From NCBI RefSeq assembly GCF_036226465.1, contig NZ_CP108476.1, positions 3,720,001 through 3,784,000 on the forward strand: 64,000 nucleotides of DNA. The letters run 5' to 3'. This DNA is from Kitasatospora sp. NBC_01250 (GTDB lineage Bacteria > Actinomycetota > Actinomycetes > Streptomycetales > Streptomycetaceae). Under the pieces are notes generated by a model, which saw only the letters and a program-made list of their open reading frames with translations, made no database searches and was not told the origin of the DNA. A program made the translations under genes and the position numbers. Shown in pieces: positions 56,840 to 64,000 of this stretch; within the stretch, counting starts at the first letter, position 1; each line of letters starts with the position of its first letter.

Positions 56840-58413
56840 AGCGGACCGGTGACCTGCTCGACGGCCTCGACCAGCGCGCCGGAGGCGACCAGCGCCTCGG
56901 CCGCGGCCAGGTCGGGCGCCAGGAACCGGTCCCGGCCCGCGCCGCCGACACCGGCCTCGCGGGCGGCGGCGAGCGCGGCGGCGGTGGCCGGCGCCGACTG
57001 CACGTCGCCGTCGGCGATGCGGATCTCCAGCGCGCGGGCCGAGGCGGTCAGCTCGACGGCCAGGATCCGGCCGAGGTTGTCCACGGCCTGACGCAGCTTG
57101 CGGGCGGCCGACCAGCCCATCGAGACGTGGTCCTCCTGCATGGCCGAGGAGGGGATCGAGTCCACCGAGGCGGGGACGGCGAGCCGCTTGTTCTCGCTGA
57201 CCAGGGCCGCCTGGGTGTACTGGGCGATCATCAGACCGGAGTCCACGCCCGGGTCGTCGGCCAGGAAGGCCGGCAGGCCGTGCGAGCGGCTCTTGTCGAG
57301 CAGCCGGTCGGTGCGGCGCTCGGAGATCGAGCCCAGGTCGGCAGCGGCGATGGCCAGGAAGTCCAGCACATAGGCGACCGGGGCGCCGTGGAAGTTGCCG
57401 TTGGACTCCACCCGGCCGTCCGGCAGCACCACCGGGTTGTCGACCGAGGCGGCCAGCTCGCGCTCGGCGACCGTACGGGCGTGCGCCAGGGTGTCGCGGC
57501 CGGCGCCGGCCACCTGCGGGGCGCAGCGGATCGAGTAGGCGTCCTGGACCCGCGGCGCGTCCTCGTGGTGGTGACCGGTGAGGCCCGAGCCCTGGAGCAC
57601 GGCCAGCATGTTGGCGGCGCTCAGCGCCTGGCCCGGGTGCGGACGGATCGGGCCGTGCAGCTCGGGGGCCAGCACCTTCTCGGTGCCGAGCAGCGCCTCC
57701 AGGCTCATCGCGGCGGTGATGTCGGCGGTGGTGAAGAGCCGGGACAGGTCGGCGATCGCCATCACCAGCATGCCGAGCATGCCGTCGGTGCCGTTGATGA
57801 GGGCCAGGCCCTCCTTCTCCAGCAGCTCGACCGGGGTGATCCCGGCGGCGGCGAGCAGCTCGCCGGCATCGTGCTCGGCGCCGTCCGGGCCGTACGCCAG
57901 GCCCTCGCCCATCAGCACCAGCGCGCAGTGCGAGAGCGGGGCGAGGTCGCCGGAACAGCCGAGCGAGCCGAACTCGCGCACCACGGGGGTGATGCCGGCG
58001 TTGAGGATCGCGGCCATCGTCTCGGCGACCAGCGGGCGCACGCCGGTGCGGCCGGAGGCCAGGGTCTTCATCCGCAGGAACATCAGCGCGCGGGTGACCT
58101 CGCGCTCGACGACCGGGCCCATGCCGGCCGCGTGCGAGCGGACCAGCGAACGCTGCAGCTGGGCGCGGAGTTCGGGGCTGATGTGGCGCACCGCGAGGGC
58201 GCCGAAGCCGGTGGAGACGCCGTAGACCGGGCGCGGCTCGGCGGCCAGCGCGTCGATCCGGGCACGGGAGGCGGCCATCTCGGCCAGCGCGTCGGGTCCG
58301 ATCTCGACCCGGGCATTGCCGCGTGCCACAGCCAGCACGTCCTCGGCGGTGACGTCGGCCTTGCCGACCTGAACAAGCGGCGCGTCGGCGGCCGGAGCAC
58401 TGTGCATATCCAT
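56833..58413 (-). CDS. hutH: Histidine ammonia-lyase
   Basis: 526 residues from ATG 58413 (MDMHSAPAADAPLVQVGKAD), the start I recall for Streptomyces HutH. Deaminates L-histidine to urocanate. The MIO-forming triad is Cys-Ser-Gly in EFGSLGCSGDLAPLSHCALV (Cys in place of Ala, as in other Streptomyces). Also visible are YGVSTGFGALAVRHISPE, SNGNFHGAPVAYVLDFLAIA and SSAMQEDHVSMGWSAARKLR. Separate transcription unit from hutU. An 18-bp palindrome covers its start codon. Confidence 0.97.
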   Translation of the reverse strand: MDMHSAPAADAPLVQVGKADVTAEDVLAVARGNARVEIGPDALAEMAASRARIDALAAEPRPVYGVSTGFGALAVRHISPELRAQLQRSLVRSHAAGMGPVVEREVTRALMFLRMKTLASGRTGVRPLVAETMAAILNAGITPVVREFGSLGCSGDLAPLSHCALVLMGEGLAYGPDGAEHDAGELLAAAGITPVELLEKEGLALINGTDGMLGMLVMAIADLSRLFTTADITAAMSLEALLGTEKVLAPELHGPIRPHPGQALSAANMLAVLQGSGLTGHHHEDAPRVQDAYSIRCAPQVAGAGRDTLAHARTVAERELAASVDNPVVLPDGRVESNGNFHGAPVAYVLDFLAIAAADLGSISERRTDRLLDKSRSHGLPAFLADDPGVDSGLMIAQYTQAALVSENKRLAVPASVDSIPSSAMQEDHVSMGWSAARKLRQAVDNLGRILAVELTASARALEIRIADGDVQSAPATAAALAAAREAGVGGAGRDRFLAPDLAAAEALVASGALVEAVEQVTGPLA

Positions 58414-58419
58414 ATGCAC
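58402..58419. promoter_or_regulatory. Perfect palindrome across the hutH start codon
   Basis: GTGCATATCCATATGCAC: 8-bp arms around CC, covering the hutH ATG and codons 2-3 (Met-Asp-Met). A CTGAAT half-site (58431-58436), like those before hutU, lies 12 bases further upstream. Bound protein would block translation start and early transcription. Confidence 0.5.
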
Positions 58420-58568
58420 TATCAGATCAGCTGAATGAAGATATGACAACCGTTGCGCGGCCGAAAGCCCGCATGCCTCATGCTGGAGGGTGAACACCGG
58501 AGGGTGGGCCCCGGGGGTATGCCGACAGGGGCCGCTCCGGCAGGGATGGTCAGGAGAGGCGGGGCCAG

Positions 58569-59393
58569 ATGACGCGGGCGACGGCACGACGGCGCGTGGT
58601 GCGACTGCGCGGGACCGAGCGCACCCCCCGCCCCGACGCGCTGGCGGCGGAGGAGCCGCTGGAGATACGGGTCGGTGGCCAGCCGCTGACCGTCACCATG
58701 CGCACCCCGGGGCACGACTTCGACCTGGTGGCCGGCTTCCTGGTCGGCGAGGGGCTGCTGCACCGCCGCGAGCAGCTCACCGCGCTGCGCTACTGCGCGG
58801 GGACGGACGAGGCCGGCGCCAACACGTACAACGTCGTGGACGCGACCGTGCGCGAGCCGGACGCGCCCCCGCTCTCCGCGCAGCGCAACCTGCTGACCAC
58901 CAGCGCCTGCGGCCTGTGCGGGCGCGACACGGTGGAGGCGGTGCGCACCCAGGTGCGCTTCAAGCCCGGCGACGACCCGCTGACCGTGCGCCCCGAACTG
59001 CTCTACCGGCTGCCCGACGCGCTGCGCGCCGCCCAGCGCGCCTTCGACTCCACCGGCGGCCTGCACGCGGCCGGACTCTTCACGGCGGCCGGCGAACTGC
59101 TCTGCGCGCGCGAGGACGTGGGGCGGCACAACGCGGTCGACAAGGTGATCGGCTGGGCACTGCGCGAGGACCGGCTGCCGCTCACCGGGCACCTGCTGCT
59201 GGTCAGCGGCCGGGCCTCGTTCGAGCTCACCCAGAAGGCGGCGCTGGCCGGGCTGCCGCTGCTCGCGGCCGTCTCGGCGCCGTCCTCGCTGGCGGCCGAC
59301 CTGGCCGAGGAGCTGGGGCTCACCCTGGTCGGCTTCCTGCGCGGCGAGGGCGCGAACGTCTACACCCGCGCGGACCGGGTGCTCACCGACTGA
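58569..59393 (+). CDS. fdhD: Formate dehydrogenase accessory sulfurtransferase FdhD
   Basis: 274 residues. Carries sulfur from a cysteine desulfurase to the molybdenum cofactor of formate dehydrogenase. Catalytic Cys pair in TTSACGLCGRDT, ALHAAGLF-like GGLHAAGLFTAAGELLCARE, and the EDVGRHNAVDKVIG signature. The N terminus is basic. No formate dehydrogenase gene is in the window. Divergent from hutH (155 bp). Confidence 0.95.
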   Translation: MTRATARRRVVRLRGTERTPRPDALAAEEPLEIRVGGQPLTVTMRTPGHDFDLVAGFLVGEGLLHRREQLTALRYCAGTDEAGANTYNVVDATVREPDAPPLSAQRNLLTTSACGLCGRDTVEAVRTQVRFKPGDDPLTVRPELLYRLPDALRAAQRAFDSTGGLHAAGLFTAAGELLCAREDVGRHNAVDKVIGWALREDRLPLTGHLLLVSGRASFELTQKAALAGLPLLAAVSAPSSLAADLAEELGLTLVGFLRGEGANVYTRADRVLTD

Positions 59394-59452
59394 CCCGGCG
59401 CAGGGCACAGCGCCGGGCACAGGATCAGGAGAGGGTCGGAACGAAGGACCGG

Positions 59453-61390
59453 TCAGCCCGGCGGCGGCGAGGCCGGACCCGCCAGCGCCACCGCGACCAG
59501 CGCGCGCAGCGCCGGGGCGATCTGACCCAGCGGCAGCGTGGCGTCGTCGGCGAAGAGCTCGACCAGCCAGCCGCCGGCCGGGTTGGCGCCCCCGGCCGCC
59601 ACCATGCCCCGGTAGCCGCCCACCACCAGCACCGCCTCCTCGGCCGGGTCGTTGCCCGCCGCGCCGGTGCGCAGCGCGAAGCTGCCGCCGCGCACCGCGC
59701 GGGCGGTGAGCGGGTAGTGCGTCAGGTCGAAGACCGCGTCCGGGGCCTCCACCCGGGCCCGCAGGTCCGCCGCCCGGCGGGCCGCGCCGGGGGTCAGCGT
59801 GCCGACCGCGCGCTCGCCCGGGCCGCTGGTCAGCCGGTAGACGGCGTGCCGGGTGGTGTGCATCAGCCGGGAGCCGGGCGGCACGTAGGAGATCCACCAG
59901 GCCACCGCGTTCAGCAGCCGGGCCGCCGCCTCGGCGACGGTGGCCAGCCGCCCCAGGGTGTCGGCCGGGTGGTGCGCGCGCGGCCCGCCCTCCTGGTCGA
60001 GGGCGGCCAGCACCACGCTGATCAGCTGCCCGGGGTCGGCACTGTGCGCGGCGCCGCGGAAGCGGCGGCGGTCGCCGTGCGGGCCGCGTCCGCCGCCCAC
60101 CCGGCCGCGGGCGTCGGAGCTGCGGCGGTGCGGGTCGGCGGCGTCGGCCAGCAGCACGGTGGGGTCGGGGGCCAGGCCGGGTCCGTGGCTGCGCCCGGCC
60201 ACCACCGGGCGCGCGGCCCGCGCCGCCTTGGCCCGGTACTGAGCGGCGTCCGCGAGCCGGAAGAGCCGGTCCGAGGTGGAGACCGGGCCGATCGAGTCGC
60301 CGGTGGAGGCGATCCCGCAGGCCACTCCCTCGCCGTCGGCCAGCTGCAGCGCCCTGGTGCAGAGCTCCTCGGCCACCGCGACCACCTCGTCCGCCTTCTG
60401 GCCCTCCACCAGCAGGCAGAACTCGTCCCCGCCGAGCCGGGCGGCGAGCGAGCCGGGCAGCTTGGCACCGGCCAGCGAGAGCTGTCCGGCGAAACGTTCC
60501 AGCAGCCGGTCACCGACCTCGTGGCCGAGCCGGTCGTTGATCCGCTTGAGGCCGTTGACGTCGCAGACCATCAGGGTGACCACGGTGTTGTCGCGGTTGT
60601 GGTTGGCCAGCGCGCTCTCCAGCCGGGCGTCCACCGCGCGCCGGTTGGCCAGCCCGGTCAGCGGGTCGGTGAAGGCCAGCCGGCGCAGGTCGGCCAGCCG
60701 CTCGGTCTGCGCCAGGCCGGCGGAGATCTGCGCGGCCAGCAGCGTGGCGTACTGCGCGTCCGCCTCGGTGAAGACCGGCAGGCCCAGGCCGCGGGCCAGG
60801 TAGAGCTCGCCCCAGACCTGGCCGTGCAGCACGATCGGGGCGACCAGGCAGCAGGACCGCCCGCGCCGGCGCAGTCCGGCGGCGCGCTGCTGGCAGAACG
60901 CCCCGGCCTCCGGGTGGGCGTGGGCGCCGTAGCCGGCGGGCCCGGTGGGGGTCTGCTCCTCCGCCGTCTGCACCCAGGCCCTGGGCAGCCGCCCGGCGCC
61001 GCCGCGCTCCTCCAGGAAGCTGACGATCTCCGGGTAGTCGGCCACCGGGTAGGACTCGTCCTCCGGGATCTCCTCCTCGCCGGCGGCCAGTTCACCGTGG
61101 TTGACCAGCACCCGCAGCCGGCCCGACTCGCGGTCCCAGACCGAGACGGCGGCCATGGTGGCACCGAGCGCGCTGGTGGCCCGTTCGGCGGCGGCCCGCA
61201 CCGCCTCCAGCGCGCTCTGCGCACCGGCCATGTCCTGGGCCAGCTCGACCACGGCCTGCAGCCGCCGGTCCAGGCCGGGGGTCTGGAGGGCGGGGTCCGG
61301 GAGGCCGGGGGCTGCCGCCGGCTCGGGCCCGGCACCGAGCCCGCCGGTGTCTCCGAGCTCCGCCATCACCTGCGCACCGCCCACGTTCAC
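59453..61390 (-). CDS. GAF-GGDEF protein, putative diguanylate cyclase
   Basis: 645 residues from GTG 61390 (AGGGGTGA upstream); an ATG at 61366 is possible. A GAF-like sensor occupies about 45-225, then GGDEF about 235-395: DPLTGLANRR (242-251), CDVNGLKRINDRLGHEVGDRL and RLGGDEF (active site 320-324, intact). The RxxD inhibitory site is absent: the equivalent residues read LPGS. A further ~250-residue C-terminal region has no domain I recognise. No EAL domain. Likely makes c-di-GMP, which controls development through BldD in streptomycetes. 62 bp from the fdhD stop. Confidence 0.9.
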   Translation of the reverse strand: MNVGGAQVMAELGDTGGLGAGPEPAAAPGLPDPALQTPGLDRRLQAVVELAQDMAGAQSALEAVRAAAERATSALGATMAAVSVWDRESGRLRVLVNHGELAAGEEEIPEDESYPVADYPEIVSFLEERGGAGRLPRAWVQTAEEQTPTGPAGYGAHAHPEAGAFCQQRAAGLRRRGRSCCLVAPIVLHGQVWGELYLARGLGLPVFTEADAQYATLLAAQISAGLAQTERLADLRRLAFTDPLTGLANRRAVDARLESALANHNRDNTVVTLMVCDVNGLKRINDRLGHEVGDRLLERFAGQLSLAGAKLPGSLAARLGGDEFCLLVEGQKADEVVAVAEELCTRALQLADGEGVACGIASTGDSIGPVSTSDRLFRLADAAQYRAKAARAARPVVAGRSHGPGLAPDPTVLLADAADPHRRSSDARGRVGGGRGPHGDRRRFRGAAHSADPGQLISVVLAALDQEGGPRAHHPADTLGRLATVAEAAARLLNAVAWWISYVPPGSRLMHTTRHAVYRLTSGPGERAVGTLTPGAARRAADLRARVEAPDAVFDLTHYPLTARAVRGGSFALRTGAAGNDPAEEAVLVVGGYRGMVAAGGANPAGGWLVELFADDATLPLGQIAPALRALVAVALAGPASPPPG

Positions 61391-61540
61391 CCCTGCCGCT
61401 TCGGTCCGGAACTCCGCGTTCGGGACCAGACTAGGGGCGTTTGCCGAGGTTATGCCCGGTTTGCCAGAAAAGGCGGAAATCTCCGCATCAGGCGCACGCA
61501 GCGACCCGAAAACGGGTATAGGCGCGGGCCGACCGGCGGC

Positions 61541-62740
61541 CTAGCGGACCGGCCTGGTCCGCCGGGTGAGCAGCCAGGGCTCGACCAGCCCGAGCCCGCG
61601 CACCGGCCGCCGCCACATCGCCTGCAGCTGGAACCGCGGACCGCCCCCCTGCCCCGACGCCCGCCCCAGCGAGCCCAGCGGCGCCCCGGAGTGCGCGGCG
61701 AGCGCGTCCGCCAGCTGCGCCTGCGCGCTGCCCGTGCCGTCCGCGGCGCCGCGCAGCGCCGCCCCCGCCTGCTCCAGCGCGGTGGCGAACTCGCCGTCGA
61801 GCAGCACCGCGTCGCGCTGCGCGATCGAGGTCAGCCGGCTCGCCAGGTTGACCGTGGTGCCGAAGACGTCGCCCATCCGGGAGGTGACCGTGCCGAAGGC
61901 CATCCCGACCCGCAGCGCGGGCATGTTCTCCTCGCCGGTGAGCGTCTCCACCAGGCTCAGCGCGATCTCGGCCGCGGTCACCGGATCCTCGGAGACGAAG
62001 AGGATCTCGTCGCCCAGGGTCTTGATCAGCCGCCCGCCCTGGCCGGCGATCAGGTCGGCGCAGGTGGACTCGAAGGTCTCCACCAGCGAGCCCAGCTCCT
62101 CCTCCTCCAGGCGCCGGGAGAGCCGGGTGAAGCCGACCAGGTCGGCGAAGCCCACCGCGAGCCGGCCGCTGGTCATCTCGGTGTCCTCGGCGGCCTGCAC
62201 CACCCGGCCGGTGACGGCGGCCAGTTGCCGCCGCCAGACGTAGATCAGGAACTGCTCCAGCTCCGGCAGCAGCAGCTCGACCAGCGGGTACGCCACCTCG
62301 GCCCGGGTCAGTCCGGGCTCGGCGGCCTGGGTGAGGTTCTCCAGGAAGGTGTCCATCTGCCAGCCCGCCAGCCGGGCGGTGGTCTGGCCGGTGGAGCGGG
62401 CCACCTGGATCGCCATCGCCTCGTTGATCAGGCCGGACTCCACCAGGCCCGCCAGCCGGCGCAGCGCGATCACGTCACCGTCGTTGAGCGCCCGCTGCTG
62501 GCCGATGTCGGGGAACCCCATGGCCCGCCAGAACCGGGTGGCCAGCTCCATCGGCACCTCGGCGGTGCGGGCCGCCTGATAGGGCGTGTAGCGGCGCGGC
62601 GCCCCCAGGATCAGCTCCTCCAGATCGAGCGCGACGGTGTGGTCGGGCTCCTCGGGCCCACCGCCGTCGCGCGCGCTGTCCTTCGGCGCGAGCCCGCCGT
62701 CGTCGTCTGCCACCGGTCCGTCCCCGTGCGGTCGCCGCAC
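61541..62740 (-). CDS. cya: Class III adenylate cyclase
   Basis: 399 residues from GTG 62740 (start uncertain; a later start is possible because the first 35 residues are low complexity). The cyclase domain has GFADLVGFTRLSRRLEEEEL (metal Asp), GGRLIKTLGDEILFVS (second metal Asp), VGMAFGTVTSRMGDVFGTTV and NLASRLTSIA (transition-state Asn and Arg). The N-terminal half (RYTPYQAARTAEVPMELATR, FWRAMGFPDIGQQRAL) is the helical region of the Streptomyces enzyme needed for normal germination. Cytosolic; makes cAMP. No operon overlap with the GGDEF gene (150 bp). Confidence 0.93.
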   Translation of the reverse strand: MRRPHGDGPVADDDGGLAPKDSARDGGGPEEPDHTVALDLEELILGAPRRYTPYQAARTAEVPMELATRFWRAMGFPDIGQQRALNDGDVIALRRLAGLVESGLINEAMAIQVARSTGQTTARLAGWQMDTFLENLTQAAEPGLTRAEVAYPLVELLLPELEQFLIYVWRRQLAAVTGRVVQAAEDTEMTSGRLAVGFADLVGFTRLSRRLEEEELGSLVETFESTCADLIAGQGGRLIKTLGDEILFVSEDPVTAAEIALSLVETLTGEENMPALRVGMAFGTVTSRMGDVFGTTVNLASRLTSIAQRDAVLLDGEFATALEQAGAALRGAADGTGSAQAQLADALAAHSGAPLGSLGRASGQGGGPRFQLQAMWRRPVRGLGLVEPWLLTRRTRPVR

Positions 62741-62917
62741 TTGCCGTCGAATGTCCTACCCAGCCCGCGGCGCCCCGCGATCCCTCGGACGTGGCGCGCC
62801 TCACACTGATGCCAGGTGGAATGGTCGCACGGAATCGCTGGATCCGGGGCATCCGCAGCCGACCAACCGGCCCCTGACGGGCGGCGCACGGGTGGCGCAC
62901 CGGTGGTCGGCGGGGTG

Positions 62918-63814
62918 TCAGGAGGTGCGCGGCTCCGGGCGCACGTGCACCACGTCCCCCGCGCCGACCGCCTGGCGAGCCCCGTCCGGGGTGCGCACCA
63001 CCAGACGTCCGTCGGCGTCCAGCGCCACCGCCTCGCCGCGCAGTTCGCGCTCGCCGGGCAGCTGCACCAGCACCTGGCGGCCCAGCGTGGTGCAGCGCGC
63101 GGTGTAGGCCGGCAGCAGTCCGCTGGCCTGCGGGTCGCCGGAGGCCGCCTGCCACTCGCCGTACAGCTCGGCGAACTCGCGCAGCAGCGTGCGCAGCAGC
63201 GTGGCGCGGTCGGTGACCTCGGCGCCGGCCAGCGCGAGCGAGGCGGCGGTGGGCACCGGCAGCTCCTCCTGGCGCAGCGTGACGTTCAGGCCCAGGCCCG
63301 CGACCACCGCCTCGCCGGTCAGCTCGGTGAGGATGCCGCCGATCTTGCGCTCCTCGCCCGCCACCTCGGCCTGCAGGTCGTTGGGCCATTTCAGGCCGAC
63401 CTGGACCCCGGCCACCCGGCCGACCGTGGCCGCCGCCGAGACGCCGACCAGGATCGGCAGCCAGCCCAGCCGCTCCCGGGGCACGGTGGGGCGCAGCAGC
63501 ATGGACAGGAAGAGCCCGGAGCGGGCCGGCGCGCTCCACTGCCGGTCCAGCCGGCCGCGCCCGGCGCTCTGCCGCTCGGCGATCAGCACCGCGCCCTCGG
63601 CGGCGCCGTCCTTGGCGCGGGCGGTGAGGTCGTTGTTGGTGGAGCCGGTCTCCTCGACCACGTCGAGCGCCGTCCACAGGCCGCCGGGCACCAGCAGGTC
63701 GTGCCGCAGGACGGCGGCGTCCAGCGGCGGGCGCTCTAGGTCGGTCCAGGGGGAGGGTCCGGCGTGGCCGAAACCACGCAGTCCGCTGCGACGGGGACGA
63801 TCTGGCTCGGTCAT
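62918..63814 (-). CDS. birA: Biotin-[acetyl-CoA-carboxylase] ligase
   Basis: 298 residues from ATG 63814. Attaches biotin to the carrier domain of acyl-CoA carboxylases via biotinyl-AMP. EETGSTNNDLTARAKDGAAE, the biotinyl-AMP loop AERQSAGRGRLDRQWSAP, LKWPNDLQAEVAGEERKIGG and VVAGLGLNVTLRQEELP are clear. A C-terminal SH3-like domain ends RTPDGARQAVGAGDVVHVRP. It has no N-terminal HTH, so it is not a biotin repressor. The frame extends to 63868 without a better start. Confidence 0.96.
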   Translation of the reverse strand: MTEPDRPRRSGLRGFGHAGPSPWTDLERPPLDAAVLRHDLLVPGGLWTALDVVEETGSTNNDLTARAKDGAAEGAVLIAERQSAGRGRLDRQWSAPARSGLFLSMLLRPTVPRERLGWLPILVGVSAAATVGRVAGVQVGLKWPNDLQAEVAGEERKIGGILTELTGEAVVAGLGLNVTLRQEELPVPTAASLALAGAEVTDRATLLRTLLREFAELYGEWQAASGDPQASGLLPAYTARCTTLGRQVLVQLPGERELRGEAVALDADGRLVVRTPDGARQAVGAGDVVHVRPEPRTS

Positions 63815-64000
63815 GGGCCTAGCGTAGGGGCGAGCCCGCGCCGAGCCGTAGGCCGACCCATCGTCCACCAGAAACGCTGATTAACACACTGTGTCGCTGG
63901 CCATAACGCGAGGAGCGGGAGGCTGGCTACGCTACCCGACGGTAGTACGGCACCCTGTCGCCCGCACTGCCCCGCCAACCTCCAACGCGCCTTTCACGTG
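63815..64000. other. Non-coding right edge
   Basis: 186 bases upstream of birA with an AT-richer patch (63865-63905, GATTAACACACTGTG). It probably holds the birA promoter and that of a divergent gene beyond the window. No coding frame is supported here. Confidence 0.4.

Noticed and set aside
58490..62809. 1439-codon plus-strand frame antisense to the GGDEF and cya genes
   Set aside because: Such long antisense frames are common in high-GC DNA. The composition is Gly/Arg/Gln/Val-rich without domains, and the opposite strand encodes clear enzymes.

Overview
The window is very GC-rich (my estimate is just over 70%). It has dense genes with strongly GC-biased third positions, frequent GTG starts and short or overlapping operons. 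It carries WhiB, the coenzyme F420 genes fbiA/fbiB, a LytR-CpsA-Psr protein and an adenylate cyclase of the Streptomyces type. This points to a chromosomal segment from a member of the Streptomycetaceae (Streptomyces or Kitasatospora type). I see no rRNA, tRNA, CRISPR array, integrase or transposase. Almost everything is core or near-core genome.

Layout. 1-2.1 kb: the edge of a SpoIIM-like gene, an RDD membrane protein and an unknown protein. 2.1-9.5 kb (minus strand): S-adenosylhomocysteine hydrolase (ahcY), a cation transporter, then a mannose/sugar-phosphate block (manA, a SIS protein, a Trm112-like zinc protein, manB) and a DUF3499 protein. 9.7-16.4 kb: a minizincin metallopeptidase, a DUF5719 protein, a 1335-residue glycosyltransferase/membrane protein and the sporulation regulator whiB. 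16.9-20.2 kb (plus strand): a cysteine-rich leader peptide, cysteine dioxygenase, then fbiA-fbiB. 20.3-26.6 kb: mixed housekeeping genes (methyltransferase, AlkA-type glycosylase, PGRP amidase, TIGR03089 protein, LbH acyltransferase, GT2 glycosyltransferase). 26.6-32.5 kb: a MacB/FtsX-type ABC exporter, an SsuE-like flavin reductase behind a second leader peptide, and an LCP protein. 32.6-36.3 kb: an MFS-GMC oxidoreductase-SDR operon. 36.7-48.4 kb: a DUF4232 lipoprotein, an acyl-CoA dehydrogenase, UDP-glucose dehydrogenase (ugd), a CoA-binding protein, a dipeptidase, purE-purK, a GtrA protein, a two-component system and a POT peptide transporter. 48.5-58.4 kb: histidine utilisation (hutI, hutF, an M20 amidohydrolase, hutU, an RpiR-type regulator and hutH). 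58.5-63.8 kb: fdhD, a GGDEF protein, adenylate cyclase (cya) and biotin ligase (birA).

Functional themes. The hut genes would take histidine to urocanate (HutH), imidazolonepropionate (HutU), formiminoglutamate (HutI), formylglutamate (HutF) and glutamate. The M20 enzyme sits where a deformylase is needed. The wall/envelope genes (manA/manB, two GT2 proteins, LCP, PGRP, ugd, GtrA) suggest mannosylated or glucuronylated surface polymers. Two second-messenger genes (GGDEF and cya) are adjacent.

The most interesting signal is below normal gene-calling size. Two tiny ORFs (16956-17048 plus, 30983-31072 minus) encode related leader peptides with an RHVxLQR...LC core. One precedes cysteine dioxygenase and has five Cys codons in its last nine. 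The other precedes the SsuE-like reductase. Both begin seven bases after a -10-like hexamer in the same promoter geometry, so both look leaderless. They look like cysteine-responsive translational attenuators controlling opposite ends of sulfur metabolism. Other signals are perfect palindromes at the hutH start codon, upstream of hutU, in front of the SDR and acyl-CoA dehydrogenase genes, and a 60-bp palindromic element that supplies the ugd stop codon.
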